A stretch of DNA of 49,622 nt, taken from contig CAYGJS010000015.1 of NCBI GenBank assembly GCA_964350435.1, forward strand, positions 1 through 49,622. Reading direction: 5' to 3'. Source of the stretch: TMED27 sp964350435 (GTDB lineage Bacteria; Pseudomonadota; Alphaproteobacteria; Micavibrionales; Micavibrionaceae). Position numbers and translations under genes: made by a program. The notes under the pieces were generated by a model. It was not told where the DNA came from and did not search any database. It saw only the letters and a program-made list of their open reading frames with translations. This document shows, in pieces, positions 1 through 8,406 of the stretch (the first letter of the stretch is position 1; the number at the start of each line of letters is the position of its first letter).

Positions 1-146
1 TACAGCATAACACACCCACATAATACGTCCAATCAATATTTTAAATTACTATAGTAAACAAACAAAAGCTTCCCACTTATGATGTCTTTGATGAGCGCAG
101 AACGCTTGCCCCCGGAAAGCCTTCGGATCCAATAGACTATAAGGGT

Positions 147-1445
147 ATGAAGATCGGTATAGTTATTTGTGAAGACACTTGGTATCAAGACGTTTCTTCT
201 GGCCTTGTCGCAAAAGGCGCGCAAGCGATCATTTCAATTAACTCCTCGCCATACGAGCGCGGTAAATTTGACCGTCGCTTGAATAATGTTGTCGCCGCCC
301 GCGCAACAGAAAACAATGTTCCCGTCATTTATGCCGCACAAGTCGGCGGACAAGACGAAGTCGTTTTTGATGGCGCATCCATGGCCGTAGATGGTGACGG
401 CAAATTAAACTACCAAGCGCCAGCATTTAGAGAGTCGGTAGATATTCTTGAACTCTCAGCTCACTCTCACTTGCCTGCAAAACTAACGTCTACTCCAAAT
501 ATAACGCCATACCCTGAAGACCTCGAAGCTGTCTGGAATGCGCTTGTTTTAGGAACGAGAGATTATATTGAAAAAAATTGGGATGAAAATAAAGAGGTTT
601 GTCTGGGAATGTCTGGCGGAATTGATTCAGGAGTAGTCGCTGCGATACTTGCCGATGCTCTTGGCGGTGACCGCGTTCATGCTGTGAGTATGCCTTACAA
701 ATATACATCAAATGAAACCCGCGATGATGCGAGAATTGCGAGCAAAATGATGGGGCTGAACTTTTACGAAAGCCCGATTGACAACGAGGTGCAGGCTCAC
801 ATCGATCGTCTTCATGCAGACTTTAATATTCAAGCGAGTGCAACTCTGACAGAAGAAAACCTTCAATCGCGTTCGCGCGGCGTAAAGCTTATGGCGTTAA
901 GCAATGCAAAACATTGGCTCGTCATCAGCACAGGGAATAAATCGGAAGGAAGCGTTGGGTACTGCACGCTTTATGGCGATACCAATGGCGGTTATAACCC
1001 ATTAAAAGACGTGCCCAAGCCACTTGTTTTTGCGTTGGCAAAATGGCGCAATGAAAATGTGCCTGAAGGTATGAAGGGGCCAAAAGGTCCTGTGATGCCA
1101 GATTCTATAATCACACGCCCAGCTTCGGCGGAGCTTGCTGAAAATCAAGTTGATGAGGATACCCTTGGCGATTATGAAACAGAGCTTGCGCCTGTGCTTG
1201 AGATGTATGTCGAACAGAATATGTCTGTTGACGATATTGTTGAAAAGACAGGACTTGAAGCCGAGTATGTAAACAAAATCCTTACTCTTACGGATATTGC
1301 AGAGTTTAAGCGTCGTCAAATGTGCCCAGGCCCAAAAATCAGCCCGCGCAACTTTGGGCGTGGTCGTCAAAATCCGATTTCACGTCCAACAACGCCACGT
1401 ATGATCAACGATATGAATAAAATTACTGCTGAGCTTGGCCTTTAA
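147..1445 (+). CDS. nadE: Glutamine-dependent NAD+ synthetase, 5'-truncated
   Basis: Converts nicotinic acid adenine dinucleotide to NAD+ with ATP, using ammonia released from glutamine; cytoplasmic. From the first ATG, residues 1-110 are the back part of a nitrilase-type glutaminase domain, with the catalytic Cys at residue 8 (ICEDTW). The synthetase domain follows, with the ATP P-loop SGGIDS at 156-161 and an STGNKSE segment further on. Family members are usually about 550 residues, so roughly 110 are missing. Homology continues upstream of the ATG to about base 55 (a KxxLPTYDVFDE stretch that holds the catalytic Lys), but no ATG, GTG or TTG occurs there and an in-frame TAA lies at 42-44. 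The first 50 bases are AT-rich and look unrelated. Either the gene is broken here or the edge of the assembly is wrong. Function is certain as a family assignment; activity of this copy is doubtful. Confidence 0.85.
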   Translation: MKIGIVICEDTWYQDVSSGLVAKGAQAIISINSSPYERGKFDRRLNNVVAARATENNVPVIYAAQVGGQDEVVFDGASMAVDGDGKLNYQAPAFRESVDILELSAHSHLPAKLTSTPNITPYPEDLEAVWNALVLGTRDYIEKNWDENKEVCLGMSGGIDSGVVAAILADALGGDRVHAVSMPYKYTSNETRDDARIASKMMGLNFYESPIDNEVQAHIDRLHADFNIQASATLTEENLQSRSRGVKLMALSNAKHWLVISTGNKSEGSVGYCTLYGDTNGGYNPLKDVPKPLVFALAKWRNENVPEGMKGPKGPVMPDSIITRPASAELAENQVDEDTLGDYETELAPVLEMYVEQNMSVDDIVEKTGLEAEYVNKILTLTDIAEFKRRQMCPGPKISPRNFGRGRQNPISRPTTPRMINDMNKITAELGL

Positions 1446-1483
1446 GCTGTAACCATTTTTGCTCACGTGGCGAATAAACAGCT

Positions 1484-1900
1484 ATGAAGACCGAAAAATC
1501 AAACAGCTTCCCGTTCCAGCTTTCGGATGAGGAGTGGCGCGCGCGCCTGAGCCCAGAGCAATACTCCATCCTGCGCAGCGCAGGGACTGAACGCTCCTGT
1601 ACATCGCCCTTAAATGATGTCGAGGGGCCGGGTGAATTCGCTTGCGCAGGCTGCGGCCAGACGCTTTTCTCCACCGACGCAAAATTCGACAGCCGCACAG
1701 GGTGGCCAAGCTTTTATAAACCGTTTCAAGACGATGCTATCGGAACATCAACGGATTATCATATCGGTTACGCCAGAACTGAGGTGCATTGCGCAAATTG
1801 CGGCTCGCATCTCGGGCATGTATTTCCAGACGGTCCAGAGCCAACAGGTTTGCGATATTGTATCAATGGCTTGGCACTAAAATATACCAAATGTTCTTAA
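1484..1900 (+). CDS. msrB: Peptide-methionine (R)-S-oxide reductase MsrB
   Basis: Reduces the R epimer of methionine sulfoxide in oxidised proteins, with thioredoxin as usual reductant. The 138-residue protein is a complete single SelR domain. Two CxxC pairs (C54/C57 and C103/C106) form the structural zinc site, and the catalytic Cys is C126 in RYCING. The segment RTGWPSFY is typical of the family. There is no signal peptide, so it should act in the cytoplasm. It follows nadE by 38 bases. A partner msrA lies far away near 36 kb, with a possible exported form. Confidence 0.95.
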   Translation: MKTEKSNSFPFQLSDEEWRARLSPEQYSILRSAGTERSCTSPLNDVEGPGEFACAGCGQTLFSTDAKFDSRTGWPSFYKPFQDDAIGTSTDYHIGYARTEVHCANCGSHLGHVFPDGPEPTGLRYCINGLALKYTKCS

Positions 1901-1947
1901 GGGTGTTTTAATCCTTTTTTGATAGGATGAGGCACAAAGGAAAGAAC

Positions 1948-3210
1948 ATGTTCATAGATTTTTTTAAAAATGGACTAAAAGCCTATAAAACACTGGATGC
2001 GTCTGAGGAGCCGAGCCGTTTTCTGACCATATCCTACGTTTTGGCTTTGGGGTTAATAGCCCTCCTGGCGACAGGAAGCCATATTCTGATCATGCAAATG
2101 ACGGGCGCACAAAAAGAAACCGCAGAAATAGTCTATATCGCAGGCCGCCAACGCGTCACAGCCCAACAAGTCGCGCTTCACGCGTCAAACTTCATCAATA
2201 CATCAGATACAAAAGACAAAGCATTGATGGAAAACGCTTATTTTTCATTCAAGCTTGGTCATGACTATCTCGTGCATGGATATTCCGAAGGCAAAACGGG
2301 TCAGGTCAAGCTGAGCCCAGCTCTATATAGTATTTACTTTGATGAGCCGATCAATCTGCATCGTCAATCCCAAGATTACATCAAACTCGCGGAAGCCTTT
2401 ATGAAGCTGGATAGTGAGAGCACGCGCGAGGAGTTTTTCGAGATTTACAGTAAGCTCTCGAATACAGCGACAGGTGCCCTGATGAACGGCCTGGATCTGG
2501 CCGCGCAGCAATATCAGGAAGAAAGCCTTGCAAAAATCAACAATCTCAAGATTATGCAAACAATCGTATTTGCTGTTTTGATAATGACATTGCTTGTTGA
2601 GGCTTTGTTCATTTTCCGGCCTCTTGTTTTGCACGTCAAACAATATTCTCAAGAGTTAATGCATCAGGCACTGAGAGATTCGCTCACAGGCCTCAGCAAC
2701 CGCCGGGCTTTTATGCAATCTGCGGAAGTTGAACTTTCACGGGCGAGTCGGCATAATACGCCAGTATGTATGGTGCTTTGTGATGTTGATAAATTTAAAA
2801 AGATTAATGATACCCATGGGCACGCAGCAGGAGACGAGGTTTTAAAACATCTTTCTAAAATCCTGACGGATATATTCAGAAAAGAAGATGTGATCGGCCG
2901 CATTGGCGGGGAAGAATTTGCATTTTTGTTGCCGGAGACAACCTCTGAACAAGCTTTAAAACTCATGGAAAAAATCCGCTTAAAAATTCAAAACAGCCCC
3001 TGTGTTATTGAAGACGAAACCAGGCGCCCCCTTTCTCTGGAGTGCACCGCCAGTTTCGGTGTGGCGCTGAGACACAATCAAGCAGAAAAGCTCGACGCTT
3101 TGCTTGCCCGCGCCGATGCCGCGCTCTATGAGGCGAAAGAAAACGGGCGAAATCAGGTTAAATTTGCAAAAAATGGTAAGTCGGGCAAATTCCATATCGT
3201 TGAATCTTAA
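1948..3210 (+). CDS. Membrane diguanylate cyclase with PilJ-like sensor region
   Basis: Predicted to make cyclic di-GMP from two GTP. The start is placed at the second in-frame ATG because AAAGGAAAG lies five bases upstream; an earlier ATG at 1927 has no such site. The protein has 420 residues. A transmembrane helix at about 25-51 and another at about 203-224 enclose a periplasmic stretch beginning AGRQRV, like the type IV pilus methyl-accepting (PilJ) N-terminal domain. The cytoplasmic GGDEF domain begins at RDSLTGLSNRRAF, and its active-site loop is GGEEF at 320-324. An RxxD inhibitory site (R311-D314) sits exactly five residues before it, so product inhibition is likely. No EAL domain is present. 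The signal sensed is unknown. Confidence 0.9.
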   Translation: MFIDFFKNGLKAYKTLDASEEPSRFLTISYVLALGLIALLATGSHILIMQMTGAQKETAEIVYIAGRQRVTAQQVALHASNFINTSDTKDKALMENAYFSFKLGHDYLVHGYSEGKTGQVKLSPALYSIYFDEPINLHRQSQDYIKLAEAFMKLDSESTREEFFEIYSKLSNTATGALMNGLDLAAQQYQEESLAKINNLKIMQTIVFAVLIMTLLVEALFIFRPLVLHVKQYSQELMHQALRDSLTGLSNRRAFMQSAEVELSRASRHNTPVCMVLCDVDKFKKINDTHGHAAGDEVLKHLSKILTDIFRKEDVIGRIGGEEFAFLLPETTSEQALKLMEKIRLKIQNSPCVIEDETRRPLSLECTASFGVALRHNQAEKLDALLARADAALYEAKENGRNQVKFAKNGKSGKFHIVES

Positions 3211-3230
3211 AATTCGCCCCCAATAAACCA

Positions 3231-3258
3231 TTGAATATTCGCCAGATAATCCTATTAT
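3231..3258 (+). promoter_or_regulatory. Predicted promoter of the sdh cluster
   Basis: A -35-like TTGAAT and a -10-like TATTAT are separated by 16 bases in the short gap before sdhC. This is a visual match to the housekeeping consensus only. It is the only good candidate between the diguanylate cyclase stop and sdhC. Confidence 0.35.
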
Positions 3259-3295
3259 AAGTCTGTAATTTTACTTCAGCCGCATAGGGTCATGT

Positions 3296-3766
3296 ATGTC
3301 AGAACATTCGGTCACAAAATCACGCCGCCCGCTTTCGCCGCATCTTCAGGTTTATAAACCGCAAATGACCTCTGTCCTCTCAATTCTGCACCGCGCCACA
3401 GGCCTGGCTTTGGCGATAGGAACGCTGATGGTGGCGTGGTGGCTTATTGCCGCCGCGACAAGCGAGCAGGCCTATATCGTGGCACAAAATTTCGCCGCCT
3501 CTCCTCTCGGCACATTTATGATTTTTGGTTGGTCAGTGGCCTTGTTCTATCATATGTCAAATGGCGTGCGGCATATGTTCTGGGATATGGGGTATTTGTT
3601 TAAGATCAAAAACGCTTACGCTGCCGGTTACCTTGTCCTGCTCTCAACGGCCTTGCTCACCGCCAGCGCATGGTACTGCGCCAGCCAGTATTCGAATAAC
3701 GCGGCGGCTCCCGCCGTTTCAGACAGGCTTGTAGAGGTTATTATCCAGGAGGACGCGCAGCAATGA
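3296..3766 (+). CDS. sdhC: Succinate dehydrogenase cytochrome b556 subunit
   Basis: Membrane anchor subunit of respiratory complex II; with SdhD it binds heme b and passes electrons to ubiquinone. The N-terminus carries the family signature RPLSPHLQVYKPQ followed by SVLSILHRATG, then three hydrophobic helices. H86 in YHMSNGVRHMFWD corresponds to the heme-ligand histidine. The 156 residues are longer than usual because of a polar tail of about 30 residues after the last helix. The stop overlaps the sdhD start by four bases, so the two are translationally coupled. Confidence 0.95.
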   Translation: MSEHSVTKSRRPLSPHLQVYKPQMTSVLSILHRATGLALAIGTLMVAWWLIAAATSEQAYIVAQNFAASPLGTFMIFGWSVALFYHMSNGVRHMFWDMGYLFKIKNAYAAGYLVLLSTALLTASAWYCASQYSNNAAAPAVSDRLVEVIIQEDAQQ

Positions 3767-4158
3767 AACTCAAATGGCAAAATGACGGTTTGAAATCACC
3801 TCTCGGACGTGCGCGCGGCCTGGGCTCAGCGGGACACGGCAGCGATCACTGGATGGCGCAGCGCATAACCTCAATCGCCAATTTGCCGCTTGTTGGCTGG
3901 TTCGCCTTCGCGGTCGTTGATCTCAAGGGCGCGTCCCACGCCGAGTTCACAAGCTGGCTCGCCGAGCCGATCAACGCGATCCTGGCGATCTTGTTCATCA
4001 TCTCTGTGTGTTACCACGCCAAGCTGGGTTCACAAGTCGTGGTTGAAGATTATATTCACAATGAAGGCTTAAAATTCGTGAAGCTGATCGGCCTGAAACT
4101 GTTCTTCTTTGGACTGGCGATTGCCTGTATTTTTTCAATTCTAAAGATTGCACTTTAA
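3763..4158 (+). CDS. sdhD: Succinate dehydrogenase membrane anchor subunit
   Basis: Second membrane anchor of complex II. The 131-residue protein has three predicted helices. H85 in YHAKLGSQVVVEDY is placed like the second heme b axial ligand, and the D-Y pair at 96-97 is where the quinone-site tyrosine lies in the family. It begins inside the sdhC stop (ATGA overlap). In relatives sdhA normally follows directly; here a 0.47-kb cassette separates them. Confidence 0.93.
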   Translation: MKLKWQNDGLKSPLGRARGLGSAGHGSDHWMAQRITSIANLPLVGWFAFAVVDLKGASHAEFTSWLAEPINAILAILFIISVCYHAKLGSQVVVEDYIHNEGLKFVKLIGLKLFFFGLAIACIFSILKIAL

Positions 4159-4163
4159 AGGAA

Positions 4164-4630
4164 TACATCGAGATGGAATCTCAAAGACGCGAAGACGCAA
4201 AGCTGACGGTGGTTGATGTTCAGACCGAGCGTCTGGCGAAAGACGTCATAGATGCGGTATTTAAGGTTCATGAATATTTTGGCCCGGGAATGCTGGAAAG
4301 CCTATACGAATCCGCCCTGTGTAAGGAACTGGACAAAAGAAATATTAAATATACAAGGCAGGCTGAAATTCTGGCATTTTACCATGGTGAGCTATTGGGC
4401 AATGGATTTAGAGCAGATATCATCATTGAAGATACGCTGTTGCTGGAACTAAAGGCTTGCGAAAAATTGCTCCCCGTTCACAGGGCGCAATCGCTGTCAT
4501 ATATCCGTATGGCCAACAAGCCCCTGGGCTTTTTGATAAACTTTAACAATACTGTCATAAAAAACGGGATCGTCCGGATAATCAATGATCGCTTTGCGCC
4601 TTAGCGTCTTTGCGTTTATAACTCGATATA
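4164..4630 (+). mobile_element. GxxExxY cassette bounded by 40-nt inverted repeats
   Basis: The sequence 4164-4203 is repeated in reverse complement at 4591-4630 with 32 of 40 positions matching by eye. The inner 22 bases (4182-4203 and 4591-4612) differ at two positions only. The start codon of the enclosed gene lies in the left repeat and its stop codon in the right repeat. The unit separates sdhD from sdhA, which are normally adjacent, so it reads as an insertion. No transposase is encoded and no clear target duplication is visible. Calling it a mobile element is inference from the structure and context. Confidence 0.55.
4173..4604 (+). CDS. GxxExxY family protein
   Basis: A 143-residue protein of unknown biochemical role. 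It carries the family signature GMLESLY (39-45) after HEYFGPG. An acidic residue at D82 followed by ELK at 92-94 is arranged as in PD-(D/E)XK nuclease folds, and a conserved-looking HxxQ is at 103-106. A nuclease-like role is therefore inferred, not shown. Its first residues (SQRREDAK) and last residues (DRFAP) are encoded by the inverted repeats that bound it. It lies in the same direction as the sdh genes with its own AAAGGA upstream, so it is probably co-transcribed without being part of complex II. Confidence 0.85.
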   Translation: MESQRREDAKLTVVDVQTERLAKDVIDAVFKVHEYFGPGMLESLYESALCKELDKRNIKYTRQAEILAFYHGELLGNGFRADIIIEDTLLLELKACEKLLPVHRAQSLSYIRMANKPLGFLINFNNTVIKNGIVRIINDRFAP

Positions 4631-4646
4631 CGAAGCAGGAGAAAAA

Positions 4647-6461
4647 ATGGCGAAAGCGGCAAAAACAAACAAGGGTGCCCCATCATACGAAATCGTCGAT
4701 CACGAATATGACGTTGTGGTGGTGGGAGCAGGGGGCGCAGGCCTCAGAGCCGGTTTCGGCTGCGCGGAAAAAGGCCTGAAAACCGCGATCATCTCCAAGG
4801 TTTTCCCGACCCGCTCTCACACCGTAGCGGCGCAGGGCGGCATTTCCGCCGCGCTCGGCAATATGGGCGAGGACGACTGGCGCTTCCATATGTATGACAC
4901 GATTAAGGGCTCTGACTGGCTTGGCGATCAGGACGCAATCGAATATATGTGCCGCGAAGCCATCCCCGCAATTATCGAACTGGAACATTACGGCGTGCCG
5001 TTCTCCCGCACCGCCGCAGGGAAAATCTATCAACGCGCATTTGGCGGCATGACCACCCATTACGGCAAAGGCACCGCCCAGCGCACCTGCGCAGCCGCCG
5101 ACCGCACAGGCCACGCGATTCTGCACACGCTCTATACGCAGGCCTTGAAGCATCACGCCGAATTCTTCATCGAATATTTCGCACTCGACCTGATTATGGA
5201 GGGCGGCGAATGCGTCGGCGTTATGGCGTGGGATCTGGACACAGGCGCAATTCACCGCTTCCGCGCCCACCAGGTCATCCTCGCCACAGGCGGTTATGGC
5301 CGCGCATACTTCTCCTGTACCTCCGCCCATACTTGTACGGGTGACGGCAACGGCATGGTCGTTCGCGCAGGCATTCCGCTGCAAGACATGGAATTCACGC
5401 AGTTTCACCCCACAGGCATCTACGGCGCAGGCTGTTTGATCACCGAAGGCGTGCGCGGCGAGGGCGGTTACCTGACCAACTCCGAAGGCGAACGCTTTAT
5501 GGAACGCTACGCGCCCTCCGCAAAAGACCTCGCCAGCCGCGATGTCGTATCCCGCTCTATGACCATTGAAATCCGCGAGGGCCGCGGCGTTGGCAAAGAT
5601 AAGGATCATATCCACCTCAATCTTATGCATCTGGACGCCGATATCATCCACGCCCGCCTGCCCGGTATCGCCGAAAGCGCGCGGATTTTCGCGGGCGTTG
5701 ACGTGACCAAGGAGCCGATCCCCGTTCTGCCGACCGTGCATTATAATATGGGCGGCATCCAAACCAATTATAAATGCGAAGTCATCAACCCGACCAAAAA
5801 AGACCCCAGCGCCATCGTCCCCGGCCTTATGGCCATCGGCGAGGCAGCCTGCGTTTCGGTTCACGGCGCAAACCGCCTCGGTTCTAACTCACTGCTCGAC
5901 CTTGTGGTTTTCGGCAGAGCCGCCGCCATCCAAGCCGCCGCTACCGTAACCCCCGGCGCAGCGCATAAAACCATCAAGGGTGACAATGGCGCGGGCGCCC
6001 TTGAACGCCTTGACCATTATCGCAACGCCAAGGGCAAAACCCGCACGTCGGAGCTCCGCCTCGACATGCAAAAAACCATGCAAGACCACGCCGCCGTCTT
6101 CCGCACAGGTGAGTCTCTGGCCGAGGGCGTCAAGAAAATCGATAAGATTTATCAAGGCAAAGCCGATCTCGGCGTCACTGACCGCTCCATGATTTTCAAC
6201 ACCGATCTGGTCGAAACGCTGGAGCTGGATAATTTGCTCTCACAGGCCGTCATCTCCATGCATTCCTGCGCCAACCGCGAAGAATCGCGCGGCGCGCACG
6301 CACGGGAAGACTTCCCCAATCGTGATGATAAGAAATGGATGAAACACACCGTGATGTGGATTGATGAACAGGGCAAAACCAAAACCGATTACCGCCCCGT
6401 CATCCTGACCACCCTCACCAACGAAGTCGAGGCCTTCCCGCCAAAGGCACGGGTTTACTGA
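4647..6461 (+). CDS. sdhA: Succinate dehydrogenase flavoprotein subunit
   Basis: Oxidises succinate to fumarate in the TCA cycle and feeds electrons to the SdhB clusters. The 604-residue length is normal. The dinucleotide fold VVVGAGGAGLRA is at about 24-36. H58 in RSHTVAAQGG is the residue that carries covalent FAD in the family. A substrate loop with HPTG and the segment TEGVRGEGGYL follow. The start has a clear AGGAG six bases upstream. It stands between the GxxExxY cassette and an opposite-strand orphan whose stop codon abuts its own. Confidence 0.98.
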   Translation: MAKAAKTNKGAPSYEIVDHEYDVVVVGAGGAGLRAGFGCAEKGLKTAIISKVFPTRSHTVAAQGGISAALGNMGEDDWRFHMYDTIKGSDWLGDQDAIEYMCREAIPAIIELEHYGVPFSRTAAGKIYQRAFGGMTTHYGKGTAQRTCAAADRTGHAILHTLYTQALKHHAEFFIEYFALDLIMEGGECVGVMAWDLDTGAIHRFRAHQVILATGGYGRAYFSCTSAHTCTGDGNGMVVRAGIPLQDMEFTQFHPTGIYGAGCLITEGVRGEGGYLTNSEGERFMERYAPSAKDLASRDVVSRSMTIEIREGRGVGKDKDHIHLNLMHLDADIIHARLPGIAESARIFAGVDVTKEPIPVLPTVHYNMGGIQTNYKCEVINPTKKDPSAIVPGLMAIGEAACVSVHGANRLGSNSLLDLVVFGRAAAIQAAATVTPGAAHKTIKGDNGAGALERLDHYRNAKGKTRTSELRLDMQKTMQDHAAVFRTGESLAEGVKKIDKIYQGKADLGVTDRSMIFNTDLVETLELDNLLSQAVISMHSCANREESRGAHAREDFPNRDDKKWMKHTVMWIDEQGKTKTDYRPVILTTLTNEVEAFPPKARVY

Positions 6462-7325
6462 TTAAAGCTCTAAATGTGCGCTGGGGTTGCAGCCTTCAGG
6501 CATCGCATCGTAAAAGTCAATATCGACGGGCTGCTCTTGAGAGATGCCATGATCATCCATTATATAAGTTTTTCCATTGGCTATAGACGTGAAATACCGA
6601 TCACCGCCTTGAGGGTCAAACCAGTAAACGCCTTTTGGCGAAGAATTATAAGCATTCGCGGATGTTGTAATCATACCTTGATCTAAAAGATGTTTAACGA
6701 GTGGTTGGCATGGTCCCTCAACATATTGTTTAATTAGAGAATTTCTCTGTCTAAAAAATTCTTCCTCTGTAGAACCAAAACCAGCTTCCGGCCCGAAGCG
6801 TTTTAAAATCGCTTCATCTGTTTCATCTGCATCGGCGAGTCTTTGCGATCTAGCATAAGACGCAAAAATTTCAATATTTGCCGGTATGAACTGCCCGCTA
6901 CTAAACCCTTTACGCTTTGTTTCGTCACAAAAACCGCTTGTAAGTTCTTTGTCGCCCCAAACACGCTTAGGCGGTTTTTCGGCTGTGTTCCACGTTCTTC
7001 TAGATCGTGCAGGTTTAGCGGCTGTGGCTTCGAATACTTTTATGCGCGGATCTCGTTCGTGCGCTTTCTGAATTCTAACTTGCGGGAGGGAGAAAGCTTG
7101 ATCTACAGAAATAGGATTTCGAGCATCAAGACCTTGAAGCTCAGCAAAATCTCCTGTTTTTAAATTATTCGAACCGATTGCGTTATATTTTATTTCACGA
7201 CCATCAGAAAGCACTAATGTAAGTGCTTTCTGGTGAAGTCCTAAGCGTTTAGGCATATCTTCAACGGTAATAATTTTACCTAAAACGCTGCTTGCTCGAT
7301 TATAATCGCGGTTTCGATCGCGCAT
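6462..7325 (-). CDS. Orphan protein inserted between sdhA and sdhB
   Basis: I do not recognise this 287-residue protein. It has no signal peptide or membrane helix. The middle is basic and rich in Arg, Lys and Pro (about 90-125), followed by an acidic, mostly helical region and a C-terminal part rich in Gly, Tyr and Asp. The start is placed at the second in-frame ATG because GGAGG stands five bases upstream; the ATG at 7340 would lie at or before the predicted transcript start. The gene is visibly richer in A and T than sdhA and sdhB. It splits two genes that are nearly always adjacent, so acquisition by transfer is likely. Confidence 0.75.
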   Translation of the reverse strand: MRDRNRDYNRASSVLGKIITVEDMPKRLGLHQKALTLVLSDGREIKYNAIGSNNLKTGDFAELQGLDARNPISVDQAFSLPQVRIQKAHERDPRIKVFEATAAKPARSRRTWNTAEKPPKRVWGDKELTSGFCDETKRKGFSSGQFIPANIEIFASYARSQRLADADETDEAILKRFGPEAGFGSTEEEFFRQRNSLIKQYVEGPCQPLVKHLLDQGMITTSANAYNSSPKGVYWFDPQGGDRYFTSIANGKTYIMDDHGISQEQPVDIDFYDAMPEGCNPSAHLEL

Positions 7326-7344
7326 AACACCCTCCAACATATAG

Positions 7345-7374
7345 AGTATACGGTTTAAGTTAATGCTATGTTAA
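7345..7374 (-). promoter_or_regulatory. Predicted promoter of the orphan gene
   Basis: On the minus strand, TTAACA and TATACT are separated by 18 bases. A transcript starting about seven bases after the -10 would begin near 7338, just upstream of the GGAGG and the ATG at 7325. This supports the shorter start. Confidence 0.45.
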
Positions 7375-7377
7375 AAA

Positions 7378-7411
7378 ATCTCCGCGCCCTCTGCTTCTCC
7401 GCGGTTTGAAA
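7378..7411. repeat. CTCCGCG-type dispersed repeat
   Basis: A stretch reading CTCCGCG..CTTCTCCGCGGTTTGAA lies in the 274-base gap before sdhB. Related stretches with CCGCGTT or CCGCGGTT endings are near 10.1, 37.35, 45.6 and 49.6 kb. The rest of the gap holds a second GCG-rich stretch (7444-7475) and a C tract at 7545-7557; no gene is seen there. Confidence 0.5.
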
Positions 7412-7614
7412 CTTTCACATACACCGCTCCCCTTTCTCGCCGGTGCGTTAGCTAAGGCGGATCCGCGTTAAAAATCCCCCTACCCAAAATTAAAATCTGT
7501 GCTACATTAACTATAGCTACAAATAATTTGCAAAAAACCGGATAACCCCCCCCACCCCAAAAATTGATAACTAACTGATGAACTCAAATTTAGAAACAAA
7601 ATCAAAGACTTGAA

Positions 7615-8406
7615 ATGGCTGAATTCACCCTTCCCCAAAATTCAAAAATCACCAAGGGCAGGCACGTTGATGCCGCCAAGGGCGCGAAACGCAAGAAAAC
7701 CTTCAGTGTTTATCGCTGGAACCCCGATGATGATGCCAATCCGCGTATGGATGAATACACGATTGATCTGGATAAATGCGGCCCTATGGTTTTGGACGCG
7801 CTGCTGCACATTAAAAACGACATTGATCAGACACTGACGCTCCGCCGCTCCTGCCGCGAGGGCATCTGCGGCTCTTGCGCTATGAATATCGATGGTACGA
7901 ATACGCTTGCATGCACCAAAGCGATCGCCGACGTAAGCGGCGCGGTGAAGGTTACGCCCCTGCCGCATATGCCGGTTGTGAAGGATTTGGTCCCCGACCT
8001 TAACCATGTTTACGCGCAATACGCCTCGATCGAGCCGTGGCTCAAAACCGACAGCCCGACCCCCAACCGCGAACGTCTGCAATCCGAAGAAGATGCAACC
8101 ATTCTCAACGGCGCGGATGGTCACGGCCCCGCAGGCTGCATTTTATGTTTCTGCTGCTCCACCTCCTGTCCTTCTTATTGGTGGAATGGCGACCGTTTCC
8201 TCGGCCCCGCGATCTTGCTGCAAGCCTATCGCTGGATCGCCGACAGCCGCGACGAGGCCACGGGTGAGCGTCTGGACGCGCTGGAAGATCCTTTCCGCCT
8301 CTACCGTTGCCACACGATTATGAACTGCACCAATACCTGCCCCAAGGGTCTGAACCCCGCCAAGGCGATTGCAGAGATTAAAAAACTGATGGCTGTTCGG
8401 GCTTAA
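7615..8406 (+). CDS. sdhB: Succinate dehydrogenase iron-sulfur subunit
   Basis: Carries electrons from the SdhA flavin to the membrane anchor through three clusters. The 263 residues include the [2Fe-2S] ligands C80, C85, C88 and C100. The second half has the CILCFCCSTSCP and CHTIMNCTNTCPKG motifs for the [4Fe-4S] and [3Fe-4S] clusters. The SYWWN stretch near the quinone site is present. It is cut off from sdhA by the opposite-strand orphan, so it must have its own promoter within the upstream gap. Its stop codon is directly followed by the end of the next minus-strand gene. Confidence 0.97.
   Translation: MAEFTLPQNSKITKGRHVDAAKGAKRKKTFSVYRWNPDDDANPRMDEYTIDLDKCGPMVLDALLHIKNDIDQTLTLRRSCREGICGSCAMNIDGTNTLACTKAIADVSGAVKVTPLPHMPVVKDLVPDLNHVYAQYASIEPWLKTDSPTPNRERLQSEEDATILNGADGHGPAGCILCFCCSTSCPSYWWNGDRFLGPAILLQAYRWIADSRDEATGERLDALEDPFRLYRCHTIMNCTNTCPKGLNPAKAIAEIKKLMAVRA

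Noticed and set aside
33..224. A 63-residue minus-strand frame at the window start
   Set aside because: It overlaps the nadE homology and has no start signal.
4683..5864. A 393-residue open frame antisense to sdhA
   Set aside because: It mirrors the codon bias of sdhA, has no ribosome site or recognisable motif, and sdhA is certain.
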